64,000 nucleotides of DNA, taken from assembly GCA_018350325.1 (NCBI GenBank), contig JAEVLN010000007.1, forward strand, positions 711,109 through 775,108, given 5' to 3'. The translations under genes were made by a program, and so were the position numbers. This stretch comes from Globodera rostochiensis (lineage: Eukaryota; Nematoda; Chromadorea; Rhabditida; Heteroderidae). A model generated the notes under the pieces. It ran no database searches and was not told where the DNA came from. It saw only the letters and a program-made list of their open reading frames with translations. Below are positions 1 to 10,733 of the stretch, piece after piece. How positions within the stretch are numbered: position 1 is the stretch's first letter; the number at the start of each line of letters is the position of its first letter.

Positions 1-2
1 CA

Positions 3-254
3 ACCCACAAATATTCCCGCAGCGAACAAACGGAATTGATGAAAAGTTATTATGAAATTAAAGACAAAAATCCTAAAATTCGAAATGATGACATTGCCAA
101 AATGTTGAATATTGGACGAGTCACTTTGTTTAGATGGCAAAAGCAATTTAAACCACAGCAATTTTATCCAAATTCTGTCGATGGACACTCTGTGGAAGAG
201 AATGGCAGCTCAAATTTTCAAGAAACTGAGGCCTCGAATTCGAGAAGTATTTGA
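3..254 (+). CDS. Helix-turn-helix protein, C-terminal part (cut by window edge)
   Basis: The frame is open from base 3 to the TGA at 252-254, so the gene or exon begins outside the window. The visible 83 residues start with a basic stretch, then a segment with the spacing of a homeodomain-like/transposase-type HTH: 'IRNDDIAKMLNIG' followed by 'RVTLFRWQKQF'. The tail is polar and looks unstructured. This matches the general form of DNA-binding HTH domains. From memory, similar short HTH proteins are expanded in plant-parasitic nematodes, but I cannot name a family. It could be a mobile-element-derived HTH or a small transcription factor. The downstream gene is on the other strand. Confidence 0.5.
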   Translation, partial: THKYSRSEQTELMKSYYEIKDKNPKIRNDDIAKMLNIGRVTLFRWQKQFKPQQFYPNSVDGHSVEENGSSNFQETEASNSRSI

Positions 255-590
255 ATGAATAGTCAATGTTACACAAAATTTGTATGAAACTATTCGTCAA
301 TAAAAATTGGCAATTCATTTTTTTCAATAAATGACAATAAAATGATAATTGAATATAGGACCTGAAGGATTATTTGGTTAAAAACTTGCTACAAAGTGCA
401 GCCAAATCAATGGGCACGGCACCTTTTGATGTGTTTTTAAGCTTTCATGCAAAAACGACCCTAACTTGTTTTTAATTTAAAATGAAAAATTTGTAGTGAA
501 AAAATTTGGAAAAAATTAATGTTCAATAATTAAATGGTTTTTTTACTTAGCACATGACCAAAATGCCCTCAGGCGGAATGACTGGGCCGC
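255..590. other. AT-rich intergenic stretch, no gene seen
   Basis: No ORF with coding character on either strand. It separates the HTH fragment from the GC-rich island that follows. Confidence 0.5.
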
Positions 591-960
591 GCCGTTTGAC
601 TCGCATTTTAAGAATCCGGATTTAAGCAAACGGCGCGTTGCCGCCCTGTCCCCCTCGGGCAACAACTAATCTCGTCATCTTTCCCACCTGGGCATGCACA
701 TTCATCAGACATCTATTGTTTTCGCTGCTGCGCGTACTGCTCGACAAGCGTACGGCGGTGAAGGTGGCAGAGGCCGGACGCGCGTCAACGCATGGCGGAG
801 GCGCGCCTGCAGCAGGCTTCGGTCGTGCAGCGGCTCTAGACTTTTGCAAGCCAAAGCTGCGCACCAGGTACACGCGGCCCGTCGGGACGGCCTGGGCGGC
901 ACGAAAGACCCGGGAAGCCGGCGTGCCCGGAGCGGCCGGTGCTGGACCGGCAATTTGTGA
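590..960. other. Isolated GC-rich island of unknown origin
   Basis: About 370 bases rich in G and C stand between AT-rich flanks. All three forward frames and one reverse frame stay open for 80-140 codons, as expected from high GC alone, so an open frame is not evidence of coding. The forward frame 638-1066 reads Ala/Arg/Gly-rich sequence that then runs into AT-rich DNA. I do not recognise a protein. It could be a captured foreign fragment, an exon of an unrecognised gene or a regulatory island. Confidence 0.35.
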
Positions 961-1155
961 GTTGTTAATTCAAGACACTATGCCAAATACGGTAATCTCT
1001 TTTTATTTTCTTACGATTATTTTGTCTAAATGTAATTGCACCTTTAATAAATTCATTAAATTGTGAAGTTTAAATAATAGAGAAACCGGCATTTCTAAAT
1101 GGATGATATTTTAGCATGTATGCTACCGTAGAAAAGCCCAAAATTTTATATTTAA

Positions 1156-4082
1156 TTAAATATATAAATTATGTTCCATTGTAATTGTTGTCTCATCGGC
1201 ATTATGTCGAGTCACTTCCGTCATTGGTAATTCGCTTCCCAAATGTCTCTGAAAACAAATATAAAAAATTATTGGAAAAGATTTTTATCGGATTTTATAA
1301 ATTATACATATTTAAACAAAAACCGTTATTAATTATTTAACTAAATAAAATAATCTTTGCATAATTTATACATTCTGAGCTGACGCTTCAACAGAAATGT
1401 CTTGAACTTGGCGACGATTTTGTTGAAGTGTCCTATACAGCAACAGAATCGCCATAATGCTTGCCTGGATCAGATTCAAAATTGATGAGCCCATGAAAAG
1501 CGACATCTGAAAAAAGCATTCAGCAGATCATATGAAAAACCAAAAAAACCGATGATTTTGAAAATTAAACTTTTCTAATTATTAAAAATCAATTTTAAAA
1601 TTTGTACCTGGCCACCAATCTGCGCAATGAGTCCCACAAATGTCAATGTGCTCACTTCTTCGATCAACTCATACTGTAGGTCGTTGTAGGACAGGTCGAT
1701 ACGGTATGCAAATTGGAATTCACTAGCATTTTTGTAAACGCGAGACATGTCGATTTTCTTGCAAAAAATTTGGATCATTTTTATAATTTTCTAAATCATT
1801 GTTTTACTTCTAATGACACCATATATTCCCATCGATCACAAGCAAGCACACACTTAATTAATTAAAATTTACTTTGTTACTTTAAAACAAAAAGTTAGAA
1901 TCAATTTAAGAATTGACAAAATGCGGGGTTTTAATGTTCCGATGCGGATTAAAAACATGTACAGCTTGAAGAAATTCCATCATAGTTCACAGAATTCTGG
2001 TGCAAAAAAAAAGAAACCAGAATTCTGGTGCTCAAAAAAACCAGAAATTCTAATAAATAAGAACAGAACAGAGCACATCCCTGATGCTCGAACTCTCTAT
2101 AAGGAATTTGGACGAATCTAAACTCATTTTTGGTGTTGAAAATTTCAGTCCCCAGGTAAAATAAACACTTCAGTATTAGGCTTAGACCCCGGTTTTTATG
2201 GAATAGCACTTAAGAAAAAAACAACAAAAATAATTTTGAGTGATTTAGAGTCTGGGAACTATGATGGAATTTTACCCGGCTTGATCTATCTTTACTTTTC
2301 ACGAAAGCATAATTAACGTAATTTTTTTTAAAATAAATTTATAAAGCCCTACAGAATGTATTGTATAATTTGTTGTCTGCACAGCACTGTCGTAGTTGTC
2401 AATCAATTGCAGCGGTTCACAGCTAAAATTAATATTTAAAATAATTAATTAATCAATTAACCTTATTTATTTAACCTTTTCAATGCTTTATCTTTCCTAA
2501 TTTCTTGGACATATGGAAATGTGCAGTTCAATGGAACTTCCACGTGTGTTTGAAGCCAATTTTCAACATAACACGTATCTTTGCCTAACCGCTCATATTC
2601 CTGACTGCAAACCTGAATTATTCAATCATAAAATTTATATTTTTAATTTAATTTAAATTTAATTTTAATTAGTTTTTGCCCACCCACTTCTTTTGCTGGA
2701 AATAGACTAATGTGCTTGGCATTCAAACGCATTTTTGTCCAAATTCCTGGATATAAATAGTAGCGAGGGAATGGCGCAAGCTGTGGCTTATACTCCGCTA
2801 TAAAAGCCATGATTTCCTGAATTTAAATAAAAAATTTTTTTTAATTTTTAACATTATTTACTTCTTGTGTGCTCATTTTTGGGTCCATTTGGTGTGGATG
2901 CCGGAGCTGTACACGCAATTTTCCAAGCTCATCAAAATTTTGCTGATACAATTCGATGCTCCGAAAGCAACGGCCACGTCGAATCAAATAAATGGGCACA
3001 AAAATCTATAAATTTAAAAAAATTGATAAATTTAAATAAATGAATATATTTTTATTTTTACCTCACAACAATTCATAATGGTGTCGCCGAGCTGACAAAA
3101 ATGGAAAAATTCGTCACATCTTAAGCCAAACTCGTCGAAAAAATAGTCAAAAAATTGGTCAACACTACTATCGTTGCGCAAAATCGCGTAAAAACCATTC
3201 AATTGCATTTTCTTCATTTCTTCAAATTGTTTCCAATACATTTTCTTTAAAAAAAATTTATTTGAAATTAAAATGTTATTCATTTATTTAAATTTTATTA
3301 AAACTTACACAATAATAAATAATTTGGGGCCTTAATAATCTTATCGTTAAATTAGTTGAGTTTTGCCTGGAATCCAGAGCCGGCCAGCAAGAAATAGGCA
3401 AAATTAAGCACATCATCCGTTGAATATTTAACAAAATGCGAATTATTTTTGAACAATTTTTGCTCCATTTTTTCAATATTAATTGTTGCAGCATTTGTTG
3501 GACAAACAGTTAATTGGGGCAGCAACAATTTCTCCGCCTAAATTTTGTAAAAAAATTAATAATATTTATGCTCTAATGTAGATTAATTTAAGTTATTTAA
3601 ACTTAAATATATTAATATTTTTTAAAGAAATGTTGGTAATGTAAATTTTAATACATTAAAAATTAAATAAAAATCCATTTATATTAATTACCGACTTAAC
3701 GTTGATAAGCGTAGCGCTTGGATTTTGTGTATATTCCGTTATGATTCTGTCAATATTAGTATTAAGAATAATTTAAATTGAAAATTTAAAATAACCAAAG
3801 TTTAAAAATTATCCAATTAAAAGCTAAATTTGAAAACAAAAATTTATGTTAATTGTTCAATTTTATTTTTATTCAAATAAATTAAATTTAAAATTTAATT
3901 AAAAATGTTGCAACCTAAAAATGGTCAATAGTCCAATCAGCAGGCAAACAGTGACCACCGAAAACCACAGGACACGATACCAAAAGTGTTTTGCATTCAG
4001 AACGTTGTGAAAGCCGAGATAGTCCAAGCCCGGGTACTCCTCGGACAAAGTTTTCCGGATCAATTCGCTCTTTCGTCTCTGC

Positions 4083-4116
<34 letters not shown>

Positions 4117-4123
4117 GGTTCAT
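1156..4123 (-). CDS. DEG/ENaC (amiloride-sensitive) cation channel subunit, exon 3 disrupted
   Basis: Eleven exons on the minus strand: 3915-4123, 3692-3746, 3309-3537, 3062-3244, 2862-3005, 2688-2816, 2476-2612, 2353-2422, 1608-1757, 1372-1506 and 1156-1248. Exon 1 encodes a polyglutamine run, a cytoplasmic segment with the 'GLDYLGFHNVLNAKHFW' pre-TM1 signature and TM1. Exon 2 carries the post-TM1 'NPSATLINV' motif. Exon 3 has 'LPQLTVCPTN'. Exons 4-8 are the cysteine-rich extracellular domain ('GLRCDEFFHFC'). Exon 9 has 'YELIEEVSTLTF' and 'GLIAQIGGQ'; exon 10 has 'LFMGSSILNLIQ', the TM2/selectivity-filter region. Family knowledge: trimeric Na+ channels for mechanosensation, acid or peptide sensing. 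All phases agree except at exon 3, which has an in-frame TAA near 3354 and is one base longer than a multiple of three. One extra base would explain both, so this is a recent pseudogene, an allele or a sequence error. The start is the ATG before the Gln run. Confidence 0.9.
1985..2045. repeat. Short direct repeat inside a channel-gene intron
   Basis: The string 'AGAATTCTGGTGC' occurs twice in about 50 bases, at 1990-2002 and 2020-2032, with a third partial copy after it. It sits in the intron between exons 8 and 9 of the channel gene. That intron (1758-2352) is the gene's longest and also carries, at 2130-2250, a piece related to 34.05-34.20 kb ('GAGTGATTT' followed by 'GAGTCTGGG'). Confidence 0.5.
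4077..4120. repeat. CAA/TTG trinucleotide repeat encoding polyQ
   Basis: About 13 glutamine codons, mostly CAA on the minus strand, immediately after the start codon of the DEG/ENaC gene. A longer repeat of the same kind lies at 25.96-26.03 kb beside another minus-strand gene. Confidence 0.85.
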
Positions 4124-5330
4124 CAGAAATTAAAATATTTTATTACATATACAAAATTGATGGATAGTTAAAAATTAAAAGTAAGCTTTACAAATATTTT
4201 AATTCAATTTTACAAGAAAAAGGTTCAATAAAAGCAACACAATCTTGCACTGTTAATAGATGAAGATAATTATTAATATTTTACATACAATTTTTCTTTA
4301 AAAAAAAGAATAAATTTAAAAAAAAGCTAAACAAAAAATAAATAAAAGTTTAAAGAAAAGCATTTCAGCTTTTGATTTTTTGGTTAAAAGTTATTTTAAG
4401 AGAAGCGTTCAAAAAGATGAGAACCTATCTGTATATGTGGTTGTTATACAAAAAATCAAAAGCAAACAAAAACTTTTTGAATAAGAAAAATTCTGTTTGG
4501 TTGTTGTTGGTTGGTTTAAAAACTGGATTTACACAATAAATTGTATAAAGAACCAAAATAAAAACATTTATTCAAAAGCGTTTCATTGATCCAATTTTTG
4601 TTCACCAAATGACAAATATTTGTTCTTCGCTTTAATTCCCCCTCAAAAACTTTTTATTCAAAAATTGTGTAATTTTTTATGCTGTGAAAAGGACGGTCAA
4701 AAAGTGGAAAATATCAATAATTATGTAAAGAAAATAATTCTGATGTAAAATTAAATTCAAAAACTACTTTTAAACAAATTTATTATTAAAAGCAAAAAAT
4801 TATATACAACTGTTTGCTAATTGAAATGTGAGTGCAAATTTAATTAATGTTTATTTATAGAATATTGTTTATTTTGTCAATATTAATTAAATTAGAAAAT
4901 AAAAAACTACCAAATTTATGGAATTCTTTTTTCATAAATTTAACTACAAAAATAAATGAATATTTATTTTATGAGTAAATATTTTAAAATTTTAACAACA
5001 AATAAATGTCAATTCAATTGTATTGTATTTTCATGGCGAGAGTGATTTATTTGCGAACAATTTTTTAAAATCGTTGGGCTCACTTTTGCTGAATTATTTT
5101 TCCGACGGAATTTGTCAACGAAAGTGTGAGTCAAGCGCGAATGTTAATCGAATTATATTTTAAAGGATTGATTTTCAGTCGGTGAATTGCAAAAAGAACA
5201 ATTAAAAAGAAGACAACTTTTATTTTAGATTGAAATTATCTATCTGTGCGTATTTAAAAATATTTTTTCAATTTAAAAAAAATTATCCTCGTAGTTGTTT
5301 TTTAGATAAGAGATATATACAATTTTTTTG
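4124..5330. other. AT-rich intergenic region between divergent genes
   Basis: No coding ORF seen. It separates the minus-strand channel gene from the plus-strand secreted cluster, so both promoters should lie here. I saw no convincing conserved element other than the duplicated block starting near 5330. Confidence 0.5.
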
Positions 5331-5830
5331 AAATTTTGGTTGTAGAAATATATCGAAAAAAGACTCAGAATTGCCATAGTTACAATCAATAAAAGTAAAA
5401 ATGGTAAAATTTGTATAACTATTTTTGTAGAATCAAAAATATGCCCCAGATGTATGTGCCCTTTTTATAAATTGATTGTCGTCGTCAATTAATGACGCAA
5501 AGGCTGAAATTTTCTGTTATCTTTGGCTTTATTATGTAAATTCTAACACACTATTTCTTCGCAACATTACATCTTATGATTTCTCTAAAATTGGAAATTT
5601 TTCAAATAAATTGGAATTTTTCATTGATTTTATTGGATTAGTCAACAGTGGGCAGGCAAAGCGTATGCGATTTGTATATGCATATAAACAAATATTTTTC
5701 ATCCATAGTCAGGAATCATAACGTTTATGAAAATCGACATCTTCGATGTATACAAAATATTGCATAATTTTGCTGATTTTTATTACCGTACTACTCTACC
5801 CTCTCAATGTGTACGGTATGGACGGCACCT
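5330..5830. promoter_or_regulatory. Upstream block shared by secreted paralogues 1 and 2 (copy 1)
   Basis: Roughly 500 bases ending in exon 1 of paralogue 1 are nearly repeated at 8140-8640 upstream of paralogue 2. Shared strings include 'TCTAACACACTATTTCTTCG' and 'GTATGCGATTTGTATATGCA'. The two blocks are in the same orientation and position relative to the start codons, so a duplication carried promoter and signal-peptide exon together. The regulatory role is inferred from position only. Confidence 0.6.
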
Positions 5831-7518
5831 CAAATTCAAATTACGCCCCTGGGCATGGTATGGACGGCACTTCCAATTCTAATTACGGCAATAAATCAAA
5901 ATCAATTGTTGTTTATGATGAACAAAATCAGAACGAACTGTTCGTATTGTTCAAGGGATTTGTGCAAATTAGGAAAATAAAAGACGGTAAAGAGACACTT
6001 CGTTCTGCTAAGAAAAATGAAGTGGTAAACGTTTGTCTCTAAATAAGCATTAAATTATATTTTAATGTAAAATTTGATGAGAAATCAAAAATTCATTGTT
6101 TTTTAGTTTGTGGAAATTTTTTGTGGTGATCATGTTCATGATCGTCATATTTCCACTGATAAATATGGCAAATTTGAAGTGATAATGCATGCCAGTGATG
6201 TCAAAGAAAACTTTGAAAAATGTGAACAAGGGCTCAACATTGGTTTTTACAAATATGATCCAAATAGCGTAAGTGCATTTTGCTAATGAATTAATTGAAA
6301 CTAATTTCCAGGGATGCTACTTTTAGGGGTTTAGGTACCTATTTTTTCTGCAGCTTTGTTTTTGACAAGTTGTGCTAATAAAAATGCAATAAAATTCAAA
6401 ATTTTCTTGTAAAGATCCTTCAAGAAAATTTTGTTATTGACTAAAAATGCACACGATAAAATTGAACTTTTTTTTGCACAAAATATACCCTTAAAGATCA
6501 ACCGTTTCCAATAATTTTTCTTTAAAACACAAGTTGTTAAATTATTTTTATTTGTTTGCACATATTTGCTTATGTCCCCGGATTTTTGAGCCTATTTTGC
6601 CACTTTTTCTCATCTATTTTAGGCGTCTATCTTCAGATTCTTCGAGCCTAAAAGTTGCATCTCTGCTAATTTCTATTAATTTCTATCGATTGATAAAATT
6701 TAAAAACAACAAAAATATTTTTGTTATCTGGTTTTTGGTGATTTGTCCATTTTTGTTAAACATTACTACCAACGATGTGATGTTCTTGGACGTAGCCCAT
6801 TTGTCCAAATGGTCTACGACTCAGCAACCCAACCGTTTTCACTCGATTTAACGTTATAAAAAAAAGATTATTTTAGATTCAAAACATTTCAATAATAAGT
6901 GCCATAAGTTGGCAAGAAAAAGCCGAAGATGTGCGGCGGTTTTTCGCTAAAGTGGATCATTTTGACTGTCTTAAGTTTAGCGAAAAACTCACTGAAAATG
7001 ATCTCGAAAAATTAGGAGAAGAACGGGAAAAAGAAAAGAATGAAAACTTATTCGAATATCTAAAAAAACAATTCACAAAACAGGACGATGAGAATAGCTT
7101 CCAGGTCAGTTGCAATATTTTAAATCCGAGAGAATTTTATGCATAAATATTCTCATTTTTAAAAATTTTACTCTTGCTTTTCAAACAAATAATGAAAAAA
7201 GTCTTAAATGCCATTAAATTGTATCAACTTCAAGATTAGTTTCAAGTCGAATTATGCCGTAATCAACGGAAAAAAATCGGAAATTTTGGGCGATAAGGCG
7301 CAATACCGTAGTTATGCCATCTATACCCAAATGAGTAAGTGGAACATTTCAATTAAAAAATATGTCTAAATTGAATTAAATCTTTTAAATTTATTTTAAT
7401 TTAATAAGAAAATAAAAACTATTTTATAGAACATTCTGCTCAGTCGGAGTCATCGTCAAGTGAAAATCAATTGGTAAAGATGTACAAGAAGGTCACAACA
7501 TGTTTCGGCAAAAAGTAA
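5746..7518 (+). CDS. Secreted protein, tandem family paralogue 1
   Basis: Five exons: 5746-6024, 6107-6268, 6877-7104, 7235-7334 and 7430-7518, giving 285 residues with all phases consistent. Residues 1-24 are a signal peptide ending near 'PLNVYG'. A 'MDGTSNSNY' repeat follows, then 'VLFKGFV'. Exon 2 carries 'VEIFCGDH', 'TDKYGKFEV' and 'GLNIGFYKYD'. Exon 3 has 'FFAKVDHFDCLKF' and a charged helical stretch. The C-terminus is Ser-rich, then basic. The order of 'FKG', a beta strand with CG, 'TD..GKFEV' and a Cys-containing strand faintly recalls nematode transthyretin-like proteins, but I would not assign the family. Paralogues 2 and 3 share the exon plan. No transmembrane segment beyond the signal is seen, so it is probably extracellular. 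A candidate secreted effector, by inference only. Confidence 0.75.
6309..6665. mobile_element. Non-autonomous hAT-like element (357 bp) in intron 2 of paralogue 1
   Basis: Ends are inverted: left 'CAGGGATGCTACTTTTAGG', right complement of 'CAGAGATGCAACTTTTAGG'. The element is flanked by a perfect 8-bp target-site duplication CTAATTTC (6301-6308 and 6666-6673). An 8-bp duplication and CAGRG ends are hAT hallmarks. No transposase is encoded. The element lies wholly inside an intron and should not affect the protein. Confidence 0.85.
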
Positions 7519-8139
7519 AAATCTTTGGACAAAATCAAAAAAAATATATGTCCATTGACAATTTGTACTATAAAAGTTCAACGTGTGGTTATTATTGTTT
7601 TTTTAAATTTCAATTACGGATGAATTTACCAACAAATGCATAAAAAAAAATGGAAATTGATTATCATTTGGCTAAGTGGTAGCAAAGATGGTTGACCAAA
7701 ATAATCCACTTTTTTATTGACTTTTTTATCGACTTTGAAAAAAAACAAATTATTTTTTCCAAAACAGGGAATCGGACTTTTTCATTGGTTTCTGGTCATA
7801 ACTTTGTTCAACTTTATCCAATGCTTTTCGAATGCTTATAAATAGCTTCGTCTTATTACGGCCTTTCAAATGATATAAAGATTATAAAGATTGGCCACAG
7901 TCTTGAGAAAAGTTATGAGCTGCCTGAGACGCTAGTGGCCAGACGCTAATGACCTCTACTCGGTCTGACCCCCCCTCCCCTTGGCCATCTATGATTATCA
8001 CTCACTCACTAACAGGTATTTCAAAATTTTGTGTTTCATATTTTCTCTCTCGGCGACGCCTATTGGCATCGCCGATCTCTCAAAATTTAATTTTTTTTAA
8101 ATTTTTCTAAATCATTATATATAAACTTTTTTTTTAAAT
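7519..8139. other. AT-rich spacer between paralogues 1 and 2
   Basis: No coding signal. A short C/T-rich patch occurs near 7960-7990. The duplicated upstream block of paralogue 2 begins at about 8140. Confidence 0.5.
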
Positions 8140-8640
8140 TTTGTTTGTAGAAGCGAAAAGAGCCTCAGAATTGCCATAGCTAACAATCAATAAACGTAAA
8201 AAAAATTGCAATTCAAAAATTTGCACACGATTTTCATTGTTTTACTCCATTGATGTGCGTGCCATTTTCATAAATCGATCGTCATCGTCAATTAATGACA
8301 CAAATAGCTGAAATTCCATGTTATCTTTGGCATTATTATGTAAATTCTAACACACTATTTCTTCGCAACATTACATCTTATGATTTCTCTAAAATTGGAA
8401 ATTTCAAATAAATTGGAATTTTTTTCATTGATTTTATTGTATTAGTCAACAATGGGCAGGCATAGCGTATGCGATTTGTATATGCATATAAACAAATATT
8501 TTCGAAATTTTATTCCATAGTTGGAAAATCGCATCTTCAAATGTTTACAAAATACCCCATAATTTTGCTGTTTTTCATTACTGTACTCCTTTGCCCTCTC
8601 AATGTGTACGGTATGGACGGCGCTTCCAATTCTGGGGATG
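8140..8640. promoter_or_regulatory. Upstream block shared by secreted paralogues 1 and 2 (copy 2)
   Basis: Second copy of the block at 5330-5830, collinear and close in sequence, running into the signal-peptide exon of paralogue 2. Divergence is mostly short indels and single bases. Regulatory meaning is inferred. Confidence 0.6.
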
Positions 8641-10595
8641 ATAACCAAAAGCACGTATTGTTCAAGGGATTTGTGGGAGTTGGAGAAACGAATCGTCCTG
8701 CCAAGCAAAATGGACTGGTAAATGTTTTTCTTCATTAATAAGGATCGGATTTTTAGGCACTGAAAATCCCGAAATTGGCGTTCTCAAGAAAATTTTCTCA
8801 AAAAGTGCCAAAATAGGCACAAAAGGGCCAAAAAAAGATACTAATAACTCGAAACCCCAAATAGGCATTTATAGGCACTAAAAAGTTGTTTTACATTGAA
8901 ACATTTTTACGTAAAAAGGCCATTTTTGAGCTTCTTTCTCAAAGCATATGTTCAAAAAAATAGGTAAAGCCCTTAAAATCCTCTCCCTATTCATTAATAA
9001 ACGTCAAAAAATCTATATTTCTCTTCATGTTTTTTTTTTTGCCAACTTCATGAATGCCTCCCCATTATAATTTTTTTCAATGCAAACCAAATCAAAGATT
9101 TTTGTAACACTCGAAAACTTTTACAAAGAGTAGAAGCTACCAGCAAGCAAAAGCTAATCGATTAGACAAATGGCAAAAAAATTATGGCCAAATGGCGGCC
9201 ACAAACATAACAATTTTAGATTTTGGCCCATAACTTTTTGCCAATTATAATGAGTTGAAAAATATTAGATTTAATTACATAATTTACTCACACCTTTTCA
9301 ATTCTGTTAAATTCTGCTGATGTACAAATCGATTAAAATTTAATTTAAATAAATTAAAATATTTAGTTTATGTCCATTTTTTGTGGCAAAAATATTGTTT
9401 TTGATAAAATTTTCACGGATCAAAATGGCAAATTTGAAGTGCAAATCCAGTCGAGTGCTGTCAATGACCTTGAAGAATGTAAAAATGGGATCAACATTTG
9501 TTTTGAAAGAAAGGATCCAAGTGGTAAAGTAAGTGGAATTGCTAATGGACAAATTAAAAACTATTTTTTCAATTAATTTTGATTATCATTTTAGTGCAAA
9601 AACATTATAATACAACTTGATAATGTTCGCATAGATGGTAAATCCAAAAAAGTGCCGTTGGTTTTTGCAAAGGTTGATAGTTCTGATTGTCTTATTTTTC
9701 TGCAAAAGGAGGAGGATGATGCCGAAAATAATTTCCAGGTCAGTTCATTTTATTCTTCAAGCCGACTAATTTGGTTTGGTCGGCACAGCGAATTAACTTG
9801 AAGACAAAAACTGTCTTTTAGTTTCGGCATTTTGGCCCCAAAAAATGTCCGGTTTCGGCATTTTGGCCCCAAAAAATGTCAAGTTTCGGCATTTTGGCCC
9901 CAAAAAATGTCAAGTTTCGGCATTTTGGCCCCAAAAAATGTCCGGTTTCGGCATTTTGGCCCCAAAAAATGTCAAGTTTCGGCATTTTGGCCCCAAAAAA
10001 TGTCCAGTTTCGGCATTTTGGCCACAAAAAATCTCCAGTTTCGGCATTTTGGCCCCAAAAAATGTCAAGTTTCGGCATTTTGGCCCCAAAAAATGTCAAG
10101 TTTCGGCATTCCGGCCCCAAAAAATGTCCAGTTTCGGCATTCCGGTGCAAAAAAATGTCCAGTTTCGGCATTCCGTCTCAAAAAAATGTCCAGTTTCGGC
10201 ATTCCGGCAAAAAATGTCCAGTTTCAGCATTCCGGCCCCAAAAAATGTTTAGTTTCGGCATTCCGGTGCAAAAAAATGTCCATTTGGCATCCCGCCTCAA
10301 AAAAATGTCCAGTTACGGCATTCCGGTACCAAAAAAGTCCAGTTACGGCATTCCGGCACCAAAAAATGTCCAGTTACGGCATTCCGGCCCAAAAAAATGT
10401 CGGGGACTCGAAATTTGGTAAATATAAACAAGAAGTTAGTGCGGATGCGTTTTGTGCAAAATGCGTAATTTTGGACCAATTTGTCTTATTTCATAAAATC
10501 TTCAAACACCCCTGCTGTATAAGGTTGACTTCGAGACGCAATTTGTCAAAATCAACGGTGCTGAAGCGCATATTTTGAAGGAGCATGGCATTTAA
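8541..10595 (+). CDS. Secreted protein, tandem family paralogue 2
   Basis: Four exons: 8541-8717, 9367-9528, 9595-9738 and 10524-10595, 184 residues, phases consistent. The signal peptide ('LFFITVLLCPLNVYG') is nearly that of paralogue 1, then 'MDGASNS' and 'HVLFKGFV'. Exon 2 is 162 nt, exactly as in paralogue 1, with 'SIFCGKN', 'TDQNGKFEVQI' and a Cys before 'GINICFERKD'. Exon 3 has 'VFAKVDSSDCLIF'. The last exon ('VDFETQFVKINGAE') corresponds to the start of exon 4 of paralogue 1 but stops early, so this protein lacks the Ser-rich tail. Intron 1 holds a hAT-like element and intron 3 holds a minisatellite. I chose the ATG at 8541 because it starts the signal peptide; an upstream in-frame ATG at 8469 would spoil it. 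Confidence 0.75.
8739..8989. mobile_element. Non-autonomous hAT-like element (251 bp) in intron 1 of paralogue 2
   Basis: Flanked by a perfect 8-bp duplication TTCATTAA (8731-8738 and 8990-8997). Ends are imperfect inverted repeats: left 'TAAGGATCGGATTTTTAGG', right complement of 'TAGGGAGAGGATTTTAAGG'. The interior repeats 'AATAGGCAC'-like strings. No coding capacity. Confidence 0.75.
9822..10402. repeat. 31-bp minisatellite in the last intron of paralogue 2
   Basis: About 19 tandem copies of a 31-base unit beginning 'TTTCGGCATTTTGGCCCC' and ending 'AAAAAATGTCCAG'. The left copies are nearly identical, the right copies drift ('ATTCCGG', 'GTTACGGC'). Because 31 is not a multiple of three, the same unit is read in all frames and creates long artefactual ORFs on both strands. 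It fills most of the 785-base intron between exons 3 and 4. Confidence 0.93.
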
Positions 10596-10733
10596 TTAAA
10601 AAAATAATTAAAAAAAAGAAAAAAATATATAAAATCTGTCTGGGTGTATCTTCTTTATTATTTGTCATTTATGCATAATAATCCAACAATGTGACTTTTA
10701 ATTTTTTAAATTTTCTTTTGGTTTGGTATATTC

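Noticed and set aside
638..1066. 142-codon ORF over the GC-rich island
   Set aside because: All frames are open there because of composition; no recognisable protein.
9818..10578. Long repetitive ORFs on both strands (up to 248 codons)
   Set aside because: The 31-base minisatellite is open in several frames; it lies in an intron and is not a protein.
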